Below, in pieces: positions 18,869 through 28,953 of a DNA stretch of 42,529 nucleotides. Position numbers and translations under genes: made by a program. How positions within the stretch are numbered: the stretch's first letter is position 1; each line of letters begins with the position of its first letter. The notes under the pieces were generated by a model. It worked only from the letters and a program-made list of their open reading frames with translations. It was not told where the DNA came from and did not search any database. Location: the NCBI RefSeq assembly GCF_021764745.1, contig NZ_JAETXX010000016.1, positions 1 through 42,529 of the forward strand, written 5' to 3'. This DNA is from Joostella atrarenae. GTDB lineage: Bacteria > Bacteroidota > Bacteroidia > Flavobacteriales > Flavobacteriaceae.

Positions 18869-20815
18869 CTAATCGTTAAAGCTAGAAGAGGAAGTCTTAT
18901 TTTTATTTATAAACTTCTTAATTTCAAATTTCATTTCTTCTATTGCTTTTGATTTAACCTTTATTTTTTTATTAAAAAATTTATCTGCGACACTGTAAGC
19001 CTTTTCAAAATCACCACTATCTCTATACAATGTAAATAATAGATAATCAGGATAAAACCTATTCGGAACCATTGCAGCTGCATTCAAATAAGACCTTTCT
19101 GCATTTTCATATTCCCCAATTGCTTTATAACTATCTCCAAGCCCTATTTCTATAACCGTATTGTTAAGATGCTTTTTCGAATGATTAAAAATTTTTAAAG
19201 ACTCTTTATACTCTTTATTCAATAATAAAGATTTCCCAAATAGCATTAAAAAATCTCCATCTCGATTGAAAATTGGCATGGATTTCCCTAATTCTTTTGT
19301 GCTCTGTTCATACATTTCATTGTTATATAACCTTATCCCTGAAGCCCAGTTTTTTAATCCATTTTTAATTCCACTTACTGGCAATACAACTCTCCAAATA
19401 GAGAAACAGAGCAAAATAAGTATGCTTAACCTTACAGGGAAGTTTAAACTTTGAGTTCTTAATGATTTATATTTATTTCGATTTAGAATGCTTTTTTTAT
19501 TCCTATCTAAATTTGCCAAATTAGCTACGAAAACAATACCTATCATTTTTATTGAAAGAATATGTGATGGGTATGAAAAAAAACTGAAGACTAATAAAGA
19601 TATAATTACTGAAATTGAAATTACCTGTAATTCTTTATATTTTGGATCTACTTTTATTACAAAACAAATTAAGATTACAAAAGCTCCTATGAGTAAACCT
19701 ATGATACCATTTTCCGAAAGAAGTTGTAAACCTTCATTAAATGCATAGTATGTATTATCAGCAATGCTTACTTCATTAGTATCACCCTCATTATTTTTAA
19801 AGTATTCTGCCTGTTCATCCATATAGAATGTTTTGAATCGGTCATATCCAATTCCAAACACCGGATTTTTTTTAATCAATTGGGATGTTACTTTCCATAT
19901 AAGAATTCTACCGTCCGAAGAGTCTTTCTTTAAATAATAAACTCCAGTAGCACCTATTATAAGGAAGAAAAATGCTAACGAAAGACCGAATATTTTTTTT
20001 CTTATATGTAATCCTTTAAACTTTTCTTTCCATTGAAATTTATATGCTAATAAGAAAATGATACCACAAAAAGCTGATATTAATCCTGCTCTAGAATGTA
20101 CAGAGGGTAATACAAGTACGATCATTATGATACTTGATATAGTCAGAATATTAATTAATATCCCCCTTTTAAAATGCGCTATCAGCATTAATTTATCTCT
20201 ATATAAATAAATCGCTATTAATAACACTAATATTGGAGCTAAATAACCAGCGTAAGGACCGGGGTTAAAAAAACTTCCCGTTATTTTAAAGGCTGGATTT
20301 AAAGTTGGTTTTAAAGAGAATAACTGCAAGAGTCCATAAAAAGCTTGAATGAATCCTGATATTACAAATCCCATAACTATTATTATCAAGCTTTGAACCT
20401 TTAATCCTCTATTTAAAAGATAAAAAAACATAAGACATAAAAATTCTAAAAATTTCAAAGAAAAATTATAACTGTTTTGAATCCAATATCTATTTAAAAT
20501 AATATATAAGGCGAAAGTAATCAAGGCTACATCGATCTTAGAAACTTTTATCGTCCATCGAATTTTACCTTTCATTACAAATTCCAATACGCATAAACCG
20601 TAAACAAAAAGAAGTATATATATTAAGATAGGTACTTTAGAAGAAACAATGGGATTAATCCATTTTGTACTGTTAATAAGAGGAGTAATAATAACAATAA
20701 TAGTTAGGGCAACAACCAAATAAAAAGTCCAGAACCCTTTCCAAATAGGATCCCCTCCTTTTTTTATAAGCAATAAATTACTTATATGAAAATCTTGCTT
20801 AATCACAACATTCAT
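18869..20815 (-). CDS. O-antigen ligase/polymerase (Wzy_C) family membrane protein with TPR tail
   Basis: The 648-aa protein has about eleven hydrophobic segments over residues ~25-470 and the Wzy_C signature region GRILIWKVTSQLIKKNPVFG followed by IGYDRFK in a periplasmic loop (residues ~305-325), the usual mark of O-antigen ligases, polymerases and PglL-type O-oligosaccharyltransferases. Residues ~490-625 form TPR-like helical pairs (EMYEQSTKELGKSM, EYKESLKIFNHSKKH, EYENAERSYLNAAAM, DFEKAYSVADKFF), a common C-terminal addition in Bacteroidota. No lipopolysaccharide genes are nearby; instead it precedes the NVEALA-like peptide operon by 185 bases. It might transfer glycan to protein or to a local exported product, which is inference. 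Confidence 0.75.
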   Translation of the reverse strand: MNVVIKQDFHISNLLLIKKGGDPIWKGFWTFYLVVALTIIVIITPLINSTKWINPIVSSKVPILIYILLFVYGLCVLEFVMKGKIRWTIKVSKIDVALITFALYIILNRYWIQNSYNFSLKFLEFLCLMFFYLLNRGLKVQSLIIIVMGFVISGFIQAFYGLLQLFSLKPTLNPAFKITGSFFNPGPYAGYLAPILVLLIAIYLYRDKLMLIAHFKRGILINILTISSIIMIVLVLPSVHSRAGLISAFCGIIFLLAYKFQWKEKFKGLHIRKKIFGLSLAFFFLIIGATGVYYLKKDSSDGRILIWKVTSQLIKKNPVFGIGYDRFKTFYMDEQAEYFKNNEGDTNEVSIADNTYYAFNEGLQLLSENGIIGLLIGAFVILICFVIKVDPKYKELQVISISVIISLLVFSFFSYPSHILSIKMIGIVFVANLANLDRNKKSILNRNKYKSLRTQSLNFPVRLSILILLCFSIWRVVLPVSGIKNGLKNWASGIRLYNNEMYEQSTKELGKSMPIFNRDGDFLMLFGKSLLLNKEYKESLKIFNHSKKHLNNTVIEIGLGDSYKAIGEYENAERSYLNAAAMVPNRFYPDYLLFTLYRDSGDFEKAYSVADKFFNKKIKVKSKAIEEMKFEIKKFINKNKTSSSSFND

Positions 20816-21571
20816 TAGGTTAGGTTTTAAAAAGTCTTTTCAATTCTCTTTAGATTTGAGGGGATGAATTGTTCCTTTTAACTTAGGCATATTAAAATCT
20901 GGGGGAAGACTTATGTCACTGAAAGTTAAAAGAATATTAAACCTAAACAAAGCTTGAATTAAAATTTAATAAAAAATTAACAGTAATATTTACATTTAAA
21001 ACATCTTATGATTGAATATTTATTATTGTAACATATATGGCATATCTGTCCCTATTTCCATGATTTTTTTCATCACTTTTTTAAATAAAAATCATCCCAT
21101 TGATATTCCTTCTAAAATCTAAATATTAATAACCAGCTATCTTACTAAATTATGCAGGTTTCATTTTGAAGTTAGTCTAAAAGGGTATCTTGACCAATTA
21201 AACATATCACAAAGAGCTTACCTCATTCTTAGGCAGTCTTAATTTTCCATTTTATTGTTATTAACAAATTCCTGTAAACATACAACCAAGCCAAAAAATT
21301 CATCCAATAGATTTTTTGTCTTTTCATAAGAAATAAATTACTTTTATAGAGATGTTTTCAATTATTTCATCCATAACATTAAGGATTAAAACCTTTTTAG
21401 TTTAATTAGATGGAGATAAATAAATTTACATTTTACAAGGGAAGAATATAAAAATTTACGAAGTTATTTAACTGTAATTCAAATAAATATAAATCATAAA
21501 GCACTAACAAAAGTTCAATAAAAAATCAACTACCATATGTTTTTATAAAGCGTGATTTAATTTCAGTTATT
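20816..21571. other. 756-bp divergent intergenic region, no intact gene
   Basis: This AT-rich stretch separates the minus-strand O-antigen-ligase-like gene from the plus-strand S9 peptidase gene and should hold both promoters. No clear promoter consensus, tRNA or strong hairpin was seen. On the minus strand 21374-21239 there is a short decayed-looking frame: it begins MDEIIENISIK and, after one frameshift, continues KTKNLLDEFFGLVVCLQEF and ends KMEN at a stop at 21239-21241. It may be the tail of a lost gene. Evidence is weak. Confidence 0.4.
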
Positions 21572-23236
21572 ATGACTACTCATAAATTTAGCTTACTCTC
21601 TATACTATTATTTATTTTATCCTATTTATCAATTTCGTGTAGGAATCATACCCCAATTCAAAATATCCCAAACGATATAAATAGCCAATTTGTTTATTCA
21701 AAAAAAAGTAATCAATTATTTTACTCCAGTAATGATTCAAATTTATATCACATATATCAGCTTGATTTAAGTAAAACACATTTCAAAAAAAAATTGATCA
21801 AGATTCCTCTTAAAGAGGATGTCTTTGTCAGAGACATATCCTATAATGGACGATTTCTTTCTTTCGTTTCGGATTATAATGGTAATCAGAAATATGATAT
21901 TTATTTGTATGATTTAAAAAATCATAAGTATATTTCAATCACTTCAACAATTGAAATAGATGATGGAAATCCTCAATTCAGCCCTACGGAAGATAAATTG
22001 GCCTATCTATCAGATGGTAAATTAATTATTTATGATATTCAAAAGCATCAAGCACTTTATAAATCCGATGAAACATTTAAATCACTTTTATGGACAAAAA
22101 ATAAAATTTATCTTGAAAAAGTAAATTCAGACATTGTAGCACTTGACCCAAAATTTTATTCATTTTCTAAAATATGGGAGTCACCAAAAGAATCTTTTGT
22201 TCCTAAAATGTTCTTTTTTAAGGATGATTCATTATGTTTTATTTCGGATCATGATGGTTTTAGCCAGATATTTATTCTTAATACCATTAAGAGTAAAACC
22301 AACAATCCAATACAATTGAACTATGATTTATATGAGCCCCAATTAGATCATAATGGGAGCTTACATTTTATTGCAAACATGGATGGTTCTTTGAAGAAGT
22401 TTAAATTAAATAAAAATAATCAAATTATTCCGGATATAAATTTTGAAGATGGTGTTCTATATCAATATTATATTGATAAAAACAGAGAAATTTATTTATC
22501 CGCTTCAATTGATTCTCCAAAATCAATTTATCTTAAATTCAATTCAAAACTAAAAAAACTACCTATAAATGATCACAAAATAAAAGCTTCTAATTACCAA
22601 CGTTTTATTACAAAAGATGGTATGAGCCACTTTATATTTACGCCAAAAGACACTATGAAAATAAAAGACTATGTTGTATGGCTACATGGAGGACCAAATG
22701 AGCAAGTTTCACCAAGGTATAACCCAATAATTAATAGTTTAAATGAAAAGGGATACGGTGTTATATGCATAAATTATAAGGGATCAACTGGAATTGGAAA
22801 TTCATATGAGATGAGAGATAATAATGGCACAAAGACATATATTAATCAAATTAAAAATATTAAAAAAAACCTAAACTATATAAGCAAAATGTTAAATCAT
22901 AAGGCTAAATTAAAATTTATTTCCGTCAGCTATGGTTCTATTCTAGCCCATGGGTATACAGCTATTTATCCGAATGAAGTAAGTAAAATAGTGGATATTT
23001 CAGGATTGACAGATACTAAAATAAATTCTTTGATAAATGATGTCCCATCAACTTTAAAGATATTATTTATTTCAGGAGATAATGATTTTGCGCTAAATCA
23101 ATATAAATTAGATTTAATTGAGAAATATGATGACGCTAAAACAGAACAATTAATTATAGAAAAAGAAGGCCATTACATAAGAAGAAAAAACTCATTAATT
23201 AAACTTATTAATCGCACCATTAATTTCCTAGATTAA
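21572..23236 (+). CDS. S9 prolyl-oligopeptidase-like lipoprotein peptidase
   Basis: The 554-aa protein starts with an SPII signal (LLFILSYLSISC). Residues ~35-330 show TolB/DPP-like propeller repeats (NGRFLSFVSDYNGNQKYDIYL, PQFSPTEDKLAYLSDG, SLCFISDHDGFSQIFIL). Residues ~345-554 are an alpha/beta-hydrolase with the oxyanion segment VVWLHGGPNEQ and the triad Ser453 (SVSYGS), Asp505 (SGDNDF) and His534 (KEGHYI). The usual Gly-x-Ser-x-Gly is Ser-x-Ser-Tyr-Gly here. It is predicted to cleave short peptides in the periplasm or at the surface. S9 enzymes can act as leader proteases for some lanthipeptides; here it lies upstream of the exporter genes but is separated from them by a convergent gene, so such a role is only a possibility. 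Confidence 0.82.
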   Translation: MTTHKFSLLSILLFILSYLSISCRNHTPIQNIPNDINSQFVYSKKSNQLFYSSNDSNLYHIYQLDLSKTHFKKKLIKIPLKEDVFVRDISYNGRFLSFVSDYNGNQKYDIYLYDLKNHKYISITSTIEIDDGNPQFSPTEDKLAYLSDGKLIIYDIQKHQALYKSDETFKSLLWTKNKIYLEKVNSDIVALDPKFYSFSKIWESPKESFVPKMFFFKDDSLCFISDHDGFSQIFILNTIKSKTNNPIQLNYDLYEPQLDHNGSLHFIANMDGSLKKFKLNKNNQIIPDINFEDGVLYQYYIDKNREIYLSASIDSPKSIYLKFNSKLKKLPINDHKIKASNYQRFITKDGMSHFIFTPKDTMKIKDYVVWLHGGPNEQVSPRYNPIINSLNEKGYGVICINYKGSTGIGNSYEMRDNNGTKTYINQIKNIKKNLNYISKMLNHKAKLKFISVSYGSILAHGYTAIYPNEVSKIVDISGLTDTKINSLINDVPSTLKILFISGDNDFALNQYKLDLIEKYDDAKTEQLIIEKEGHYIRRKNSLIKLINRTINFLD

Positions 23237-23263
23237 TTAAACAAAGACCGAAGATCTAATTTA

Positions 23264-25153
23264 CTACCACCATACTTGAATATCATCTTCATAAGTAAAG
23301 ATTCTTTCGTCCTTCCCTCCTGAAAGGTTTTTAATTAAATATATAGCATTTGAAGGAACATCTTCATAGTTAAGAACATTACTTATTGCTATTTGAGCTC
23401 CTAACGACACCCATTTATTGTCCCAATAGAAAACTTCATACCTATTCCCCGGCACTATTATATTATAAGCTACTCTAGGAAGAAAACGAATTTTATCAAT
23501 TCTTCTGGGAGACATAAAATCCAGCCCTACCCAAGAGTTATCCTCCTCTGGAGCATGGTAAAAAGTTAACACATTTCCATCAAATACTTTATCTTTTGTT
23601 CTATTAGGGAATTTATAGAATACTCCTTCTGTTCCTATAATCTTACCATTTAGTTGTTTCCCATCTTCAAAAAATTCCAGTTCTGAAACATTACAATATG
23701 ACCCTTTTGGAGAAAGAAATCTAATATAACGATATTTCTTATCTAGTGTAAAATCAACTTCATTATAATATTCTTCATTTAAATCCTCAATTTTATACAT
23801 ATTAAAGGCTCCTTCAAAGTCTAGATTGTTTGATGCCTGAAAATATCCCCCATTCATTCTGTTAATAAATCCTTTAATGCGCTCGACTAACGGATACTTT
23901 CTTAAAACTTTTAGCGTGATCAAACTATCTTTATTCGGCTGTTTTATTTCAACTTCACCATGATAATCAAGAATAAAAGGATAGTTTAAAAAATTTATTC
24001 CATCTTCACTAATAGATGTGGGAATATAAACACTATTTCGTCCCACTTTTTTAAAAGTAGCTTTACTTCCCTGTTCAATATTAAATCCCCAAGCAATAGG
24101 AGTCCATTCTTTATTATTAAAGACAGATAAATATACATTCTTTTCAATATTAACGCGCTCCAAAATAGGAATTGATATATCAGCAGTTTTGATGTATTCA
24201 TCTGTTACATCTGTAATGAATTCATTGTTTAGGAATTCAGGTAAATAATGTTTTCTACCAAAGATAGCAGCGTGACTATTCAAATTTTTATTAAAAGTCC
24301 TTCTATAAACCTTACCTAATTTATAATATTCTGATTTAAAACGTCCTAAAGTATCAACTTCAAGTGGTACTACAAAAGGAATTGTTTTTCCGTTCTGATC
24401 ATGTATCGCATTCCAAAAATGACCGGCATGTATATTTGTATAATTCGGTGTAAAATCTTGAAAACATGGAATTGAGTATGCCCTCAACACAAAAGTTATA
24501 TAATCACTTAACTCCTTACAACTTCCATAAGGGAGCTTCTTTAAATAAGAATATGGTAAATCAGGAAAACTGCTTGTTGGCTTTATCTCAAAACCACTAA
24601 ATCTCCGTGTAGTTTCCTTTATTAAGTATTCGGCTGCTTGAGTAACATTATAATATTTATATACACTTCTACCATAGTCTTTTTGCACACTATCTCGCCA
24701 ATTCTCTAATGCTCCATTATTGACTTTGAAAGGGAGAACATTATTAATAAAATCGTTTTCTGTAACATCCTCTTTCCAACCAATCCTATTATATGTTGCA
24801 AAAGCTCTATTAATATCATTAATGAAAAATTCTTCCTTTAATTCACTTAAATCTTCCTGTAAATGTAACTCCGCAGACGAGTTTAAAAAATTCAATTTTT
24901 TATTCAATTTTTCAGGATTATCATGATATAATGAAATTAAATCTAAATAATTTTGATAAGAAGCTCCTTGGTAGTGTAATCTGTTTATAGAGTTTTGTAA
25001 AATTAATAATCCTCCCTCACTCTTTAATTTATCTCCCTGAAATTCCTCTAAAACACGTTCTCTTATAATTATTTTTCTATTTTCCTGACATGATGAAAAA
25101 AAGTAAAATAAAATTATTAAATATATAATTTTTGACATATTATGAGTAATCAT
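23264..25153 (-). CDS. lipoprotein with transglutaminase-like and discoidin-like domains (second paralogue)
   Basis: This 629-aa protein is a full-length paralogue of the one at 520-2496. The lipoprotein signal ends in YFFSSC; the Met at residue 6 (25138) is an equally good start. The transglutaminase-like core has Cys212 (YGSCKEL) and His245 (AGHFWNAI). However, 16 residues after the His, where the first paralogue has its Asp (KLLDA), this one reads FVVPLEV with no Asp, so the third catalytic position seems lost or moved. The C-terminal domain (YIRFLSPKGSYCNVSELEF, NSWVGLDF, YEVFYWDNKWVSLG) ends in IQVWW, as in the first paralogue. It converges with the S9 peptidase gene, 27 bases apart, and faces away from the ABC exporter gene. 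Confidence 0.78.
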   Translation of the reverse strand: MITHNMSKIIYLIILFYFFSSCQENRKIIIRERVLEEFQGDKLKSEGGLLILQNSINRLHYQGASYQNYLDLISLYHDNPEKLNKKLNFLNSSAELHLQEDLSELKEEFFINDINRAFATYNRIGWKEDVTENDFINNVLPFKVNNGALENWRDSVQKDYGRSVYKYYNVTQAAEYLIKETTRRFSGFEIKPTSSFPDLPYSYLKKLPYGSCKELSDYITFVLRAYSIPCFQDFTPNYTNIHAGHFWNAIHDQNGKTIPFVVPLEVDTLGRFKSEYYKLGKVYRRTFNKNLNSHAAIFGRKHYLPEFLNNEFITDVTDEYIKTADISIPILERVNIEKNVYLSVFNNKEWTPIAWGFNIEQGSKATFKKVGRNSVYIPTSISEDGINFLNYPFILDYHGEVEIKQPNKDSLITLKVLRKYPLVERIKGFINRMNGGYFQASNNLDFEGAFNMYKIEDLNEEYYNEVDFTLDKKYRYIRFLSPKGSYCNVSELEFFEDGKQLNGKIIGTEGVFYKFPNRTKDKVFDGNVLTFYHAPEEDNSWVGLDFMSPRRIDKIRFLPRVAYNIIVPGNRYEVFYWDNKWVSLGAQIAISNVLNYEDVPSNAIYLIKNLSGGKDERIFTYEDDIQVWW

Positions 25154-25384
25154 TATTAAGTGTATAAGCGACAGTTATTCTCAAATATATTAAAATGATT
25201 GTAAAGTCATACAACCTTCTTTACTAATCCCATTACTTTAACGACTGATTTCTATATATTATCCCAAAGGGTCCAAAATTAAAAACTACATAGTACAGAA
25301 CAAACTCTAAAGCATGATTATTAATTAAGACCTGTACTTTTTAGTATAGATTTCTTTTTAAAGCGAATTGTCCTATATTTAGGC

Positions 25385-27586
25385 ATGACTTTGAAACCTT
25401 TTCCTTTTTACAGACAAATGGATCAAATGGATTGTGGTCCTACATGTTTACGTATGATTGCAAAATATCATGGGAAAGAATATTCTATAGATCTTTTAAG
25501 AAGATATACAGAAGTCACAAGAGAAGGTGCATCGCTTGGTGATCTTGCAGAAGCAGCTGAAAAAATAGGATATCGCACTCTCGCCGTTCAATTAAATTAT
25601 AAATCCTTAAAGGAAGAAGTTCCTTTTCCATGTATTGTATATTGGCATCGAAGACATTTTGTTATTGTATATAAAATAAAAAAAAATAAAATTTATGTCG
25701 CAGACCCAGCACATGGGCTTATAAAATATTCCATTTCAGATTTTTGTAAAGGTTGGTTAGCGTCTTTTCAAGACATACAAGAAGAGGGCTATGCCTTATT
25801 ATTAGAAACTACACCAAAATTCTATGAAATGGAATTTGAAGAAAAGAAGAAATATAATTTCAACTTTTTATTTTGGTATTTTAAACCATATAAGAAATAT
25901 ATTATTCAATTATTGCTTGGTCTCATTATTGGTAGTCTATTACAATTAATTTTCCCTTTTTTAACCCAAGCAGTTGTTGATTACGGAATTAATTATCAAA
26001 ATATTAATTTTATATATCTCATACTAATAGCACAATTAGTACTGTTCTTATCACAAACTAGTGTTGATATAATAAGAGGTTGGATTTTACTACATATGAC
26101 AAGTCGCATAAATATTAGCTTAATTTCTGATTTCTTAATAAAGTTAATGCGCTTACCTATTTCATTTTTTGACTCTAAAAATGTTGGGGACATAATTCAA
26201 AGAATTTATGATCATGATCGAATTCAAGATTTTTTGTCTAGTACGACTCTCAATACATTATTCTCGGCATTTAGTTTGATTATTTTTGGTTTTGTACTTG
26301 CTTACTATAGTATGCTGATCTTTAGCATTTTTTTTATTGGATCCTTAATTTATATTATATGGACTTTATTATTTCTTAAAAAGCGAGAAAAACTTGACTA
26401 TATGAGATTCAGTCAATCTTCTGATAATCAAAGTAGTATATATCAATTGATTTCTGGAATGCAGGAGATTAAACTAAATGGGTCAGAAAGGCGTAGACGC
26501 TGGGAATGGGAAGTAATTCAAATTAAACTATTCAAAGTCTCTATGAAAGGATTAGCTTTATCCCAAATCCAAAATATTGGAGGACAATTTTTTAATGAAT
26601 TGAAAAATATTCTTATAACATTTATAGCTGCCAAATCAGTCATTAATGGAGATTTAACATTAGGGATGATGTTATCGATACAATATATAATTGGTCAGTT
26701 AAAACTTCCTATTAATAATTTTATAACATTTATTCAGGCAGGTCAAGATGCAAAGATAAGTGTTGAGCGACTGGCAGAAATCCATAACATAGAGGATGAA
26801 TCTAACAGTGAGAATGAAAAACTTAAAGCATTACCTAAAAGTGATAGCATATTAATTAAAAAATTAAGTTTTAGATATGGAGGAAAAAGATCGCCATATG
26901 TATTAAAAGATTTAAACTTTCAAATACCAAAGGGTAAAATAACTGCAATTGTAGGTTCTAGTGGAAGTGGGAAAACAACACTAATTAAATTACTATTGAA
27001 ATTTTATAATCCCACTAAAGGAGAGATTTTTATAGGGAATGTTAATTTTAAAAATATAGATATAAATTTTTGGCGAAGAAACTGTGGAAGTGTAATGCAG
27101 GATGGGTTTTTATTTGACGACACTATTATTAGAAATATTACTGAATCGGATTCTGAAAGAACAGTTGATAGAGATCGATTATTCCGTTCAGTAGATATAG
27201 CTAATATAGGAGGTTTTATAGAAAAGTTGCCATTAGGGTTTAATTCTAAAATTGGAATTAGCGGAACTAATATAAGTGGAGGTCAAAAACAGCGAATTCT
27301 AATTTCTAGAGCAGTATATAAAAATCCAAAATTTATTTTTTTCGATGAAGCAACCTCTGCTTTAGATGCAAATAATGAAAAGATAATTATGAATAAGTTA
27401 GAAGAATTTTATCATGGAAAAACAGTCGTTATAGCTGCACATAGATTAAGTACAGTGAAGAATGCACATCAAATAATTGTTTTGGATAACGGTAAGATCG
27501 CAGAAATTGGAAATCACAGAGAGTTAATCGTGAAAAAGGGATTATATTTTACTTTAGTTAAAAATCAACTTGATTTAGGAGGATGA
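25385..27586 (+). CDS. C39-peptidase ABC exporter for a Gly-Gly leader peptide
   Basis: The 733-aa protein is a full peptidase-containing ABC transporter. Residues ~1-130 are a C39 cysteine peptidase with Cys17 (MDCGPTC), His91 (RRHFVIVY) and Asp107 (VADPAHG), which removes leaders after Gly-Gly. Residues ~160-440 hold about six membrane segments. The ABC domain has Walker A GSSGSGKTT (524-532), signature ISGGQKQR, Walker B FFDEATSALD with Asp654-Glu655, and an H-loop AAHRLST. All key residues are present. The 65-aa precursor at 30625 has the matching Gly-Gly site. The HlyD partner follows 5 bases downstream, so the two form an operon. It should process and export the lanthipeptide across the inner membrane. 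Confidence 0.94.
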   Translation: MTLKPFPFYRQMDQMDCGPTCLRMIAKYHGKEYSIDLLRRYTEVTREGASLGDLAEAAEKIGYRTLAVQLNYKSLKEEVPFPCIVYWHRRHFVIVYKIKKNKIYVADPAHGLIKYSISDFCKGWLASFQDIQEEGYALLLETTPKFYEMEFEEKKKYNFNFLFWYFKPYKKYIIQLLLGLIIGSLLQLIFPFLTQAVVDYGINYQNINFIYLILIAQLVLFLSQTSVDIIRGWILLHMTSRINISLISDFLIKLMRLPISFFDSKNVGDIIQRIYDHDRIQDFLSSTTLNTLFSAFSLIIFGFVLAYYSMLIFSIFFIGSLIYIIWTLLFLKKREKLDYMRFSQSSDNQSSIYQLISGMQEIKLNGSERRRRWEWEVIQIKLFKVSMKGLALSQIQNIGGQFFNELKNILITFIAAKSVINGDLTLGMMLSIQYIIGQLKLPINNFITFIQAGQDAKISVERLAEIHNIEDESNSENEKLKALPKSDSILIKKLSFRYGGKRSPYVLKDLNFQIPKGKITAIVGSSGSGKTTLIKLLLKFYNPTKGEIFIGNVNFKNIDINFWRRNCGSVMQDGFLFDDTIIRNITESDSERTVDRDRLFRSVDIANIGGFIEKLPLGFNSKIGISGTNISGGQKQRILISRAVYKNPKFIFFDEATSALDANNEKIIMNKLEEFYHGKTVVIAAHRLSTVKNAHQIIVLDNGKIAEIGNHRELIVKKGLYFTLVKNQLDLGG

Positions 27587-27591
27587 ACTAA

Positions 27592-28914
27592 ATGAAAACT
27601 AGTAGGAAGAAAATAGAAGGACAAGACTATCTTTATAGTGAATCATCAGAAGGTTTTAAAGACATCTTGGGAAAATCTCCAAGTTGGATGATAATCTATG
27701 GAACCACCATAGTTTTTGTTATAGTACTATTATTAATAATTGGAGCAGCATTAATTAGCTATAACGATATTATTTCAGCGAAGATAGTAATAACAAGTAA
27801 AAACCCGCCTATATACTTGAAAGCAAGAAGTGCTGGTCGACTGCAAAATATTTTTGTCGAAGCTAATCAATATGTAAAAAAAGGAGAAATTCTTGCTGTT
27901 ATTGAAAACACTGCTGATATAGAAGATATAAAATACCTTAAAAGTAAGATAAAAATATTTTATCCACGTCTAACAGATTTAGATTCATTGAGATCTAATT
28001 TTTCTTCAAATTTAAATTTAGGGAACATTCAGTCATCTTACAATGATTTTATTTCTAAATATCAAAAATATATTTTATATAATTCACTTCTACCTAATCA
28101 AAATGAATCAGAAATAATAAGAACACAATTAAATGAACAAATAAAACTCTTACAAAAACAACAAGCTCAGCTTAAAATAATGAAGCAAGATATTGAACTT
28201 GCAAATGATAACTATCACAGGCATCTTCAATTATTTGAAAAAGGAGTCATTTCGGAAGCAGAATATCAAAATATATATAGAGAGTTCCTTACTGATCAAC
28301 AAACTTATGAAGGATTCATGACAAATATATCCAATACGAGAATTACTATTTCAAATTATCATAATCTATTAAATCAATCTAACATAGAAGACAAGAGTAT
28401 TAAGAATAACTATAAGCAGGAACTCGAACAATCATATCAGACATTAAAAAATAAAATTTTGGACTGGGAATATGACTTTCTTGTCAAATCTCCAATTCCA
28501 GGTAAAGTAACAGTTTTTGATATTTGGAATAGATATCAAAGTGTGGATTTAAACACTACACTATTTACAATTGTGCCACAAAATTATGAAGAAATAATAG
28601 GAAGAGTTAAACTGCCAATCCATAATTCAGGAAAAGTTAAACTTGGTCAAAAAGTTATTATAAAGCTTGATAATTATCCTTTTGCAGAATGGGGAAGTAT
28701 TGAAGGTGAAATTGCAAGTATTTCAGAAGTTCCACTACAAGGAGAAAAGGCTTTCTATACATTGTATATTGAACTGAAAGGACTTCAGACCTCCCATGGG
28801 AAAAGTATTGATTTTAGACAGGAAATGCAAGGAAAAGCTGAAATAGTTATAGAAGAACTAAGTATTTTACAACGTATATTCTATCATTTCAGAAATGTTT
28901 TATCGAGAACCTAA
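27592..28914 (+). CDS. HlyD-family membrane fusion protein, partner of the C39 exporter
   Basis: The 440-aa protein has a short cytoplasmic N-terminus, one membrane helix (residues ~32-58, IIYGTTIVFVIVLLLIIGAA), a lipoyl half (GRLQNIFVEANQYVKKGEIL), a long coiled coil (residues ~110-285, with EQIKLLQKQQAQLKIMKQ), a second lipoyl half (SPIPGKVTVFDIWNRYQSVD) and a beta-barrel domain. It matches the adaptors that work with peptidase ABC exporters in type I secretion of bacteriocins. A GGAGG motif lies just before its start, overlapping the end of the exporter gene. It would bridge to a TolC-type channel; the only such gene here is at 6892. Confidence 0.9.
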   Translation: MKTSRKKIEGQDYLYSESSEGFKDILGKSPSWMIIYGTTIVFVIVLLLIIGAALISYNDIISAKIVITSKNPPIYLKARSAGRLQNIFVEANQYVKKGEILAVIENTADIEDIKYLKSKIKIFYPRLTDLDSLRSNFSSNLNLGNIQSSYNDFISKYQKYILYNSLLPNQNESEIIRTQLNEQIKLLQKQQAQLKIMKQDIELANDNYHRHLQLFEKGVISEAEYQNIYREFLTDQQTYEGFMTNISNTRITISNYHNLLNQSNIEDKSIKNNYKQELEQSYQTLKNKILDWEYDFLVKSPIPGKVTVFDIWNRYQSVDLNTTLFTIVPQNYEEIIGRVKLPIHNSGKVKLGQKVIIKLDNYPFAEWGSIEGEIASISEVPLQGEKAFYTLYIELKGLQTSHGKSIDFRQEMQGKAEIVIEELSILQRIFYHFRNVLSRT

Positions 28915-28953
28915 CTTAATTTTTAAATGAATTTCAAATTCCCAACTAATTAT

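Noticed and set aside
20816-21571. CRISPR array or additional lanthipeptide precursor in the large intergenic gap
   Set aside because: No repeated spacing and no Gly-Gly leader pattern on either strand; only AT-rich sequence and a weak gene remnant.
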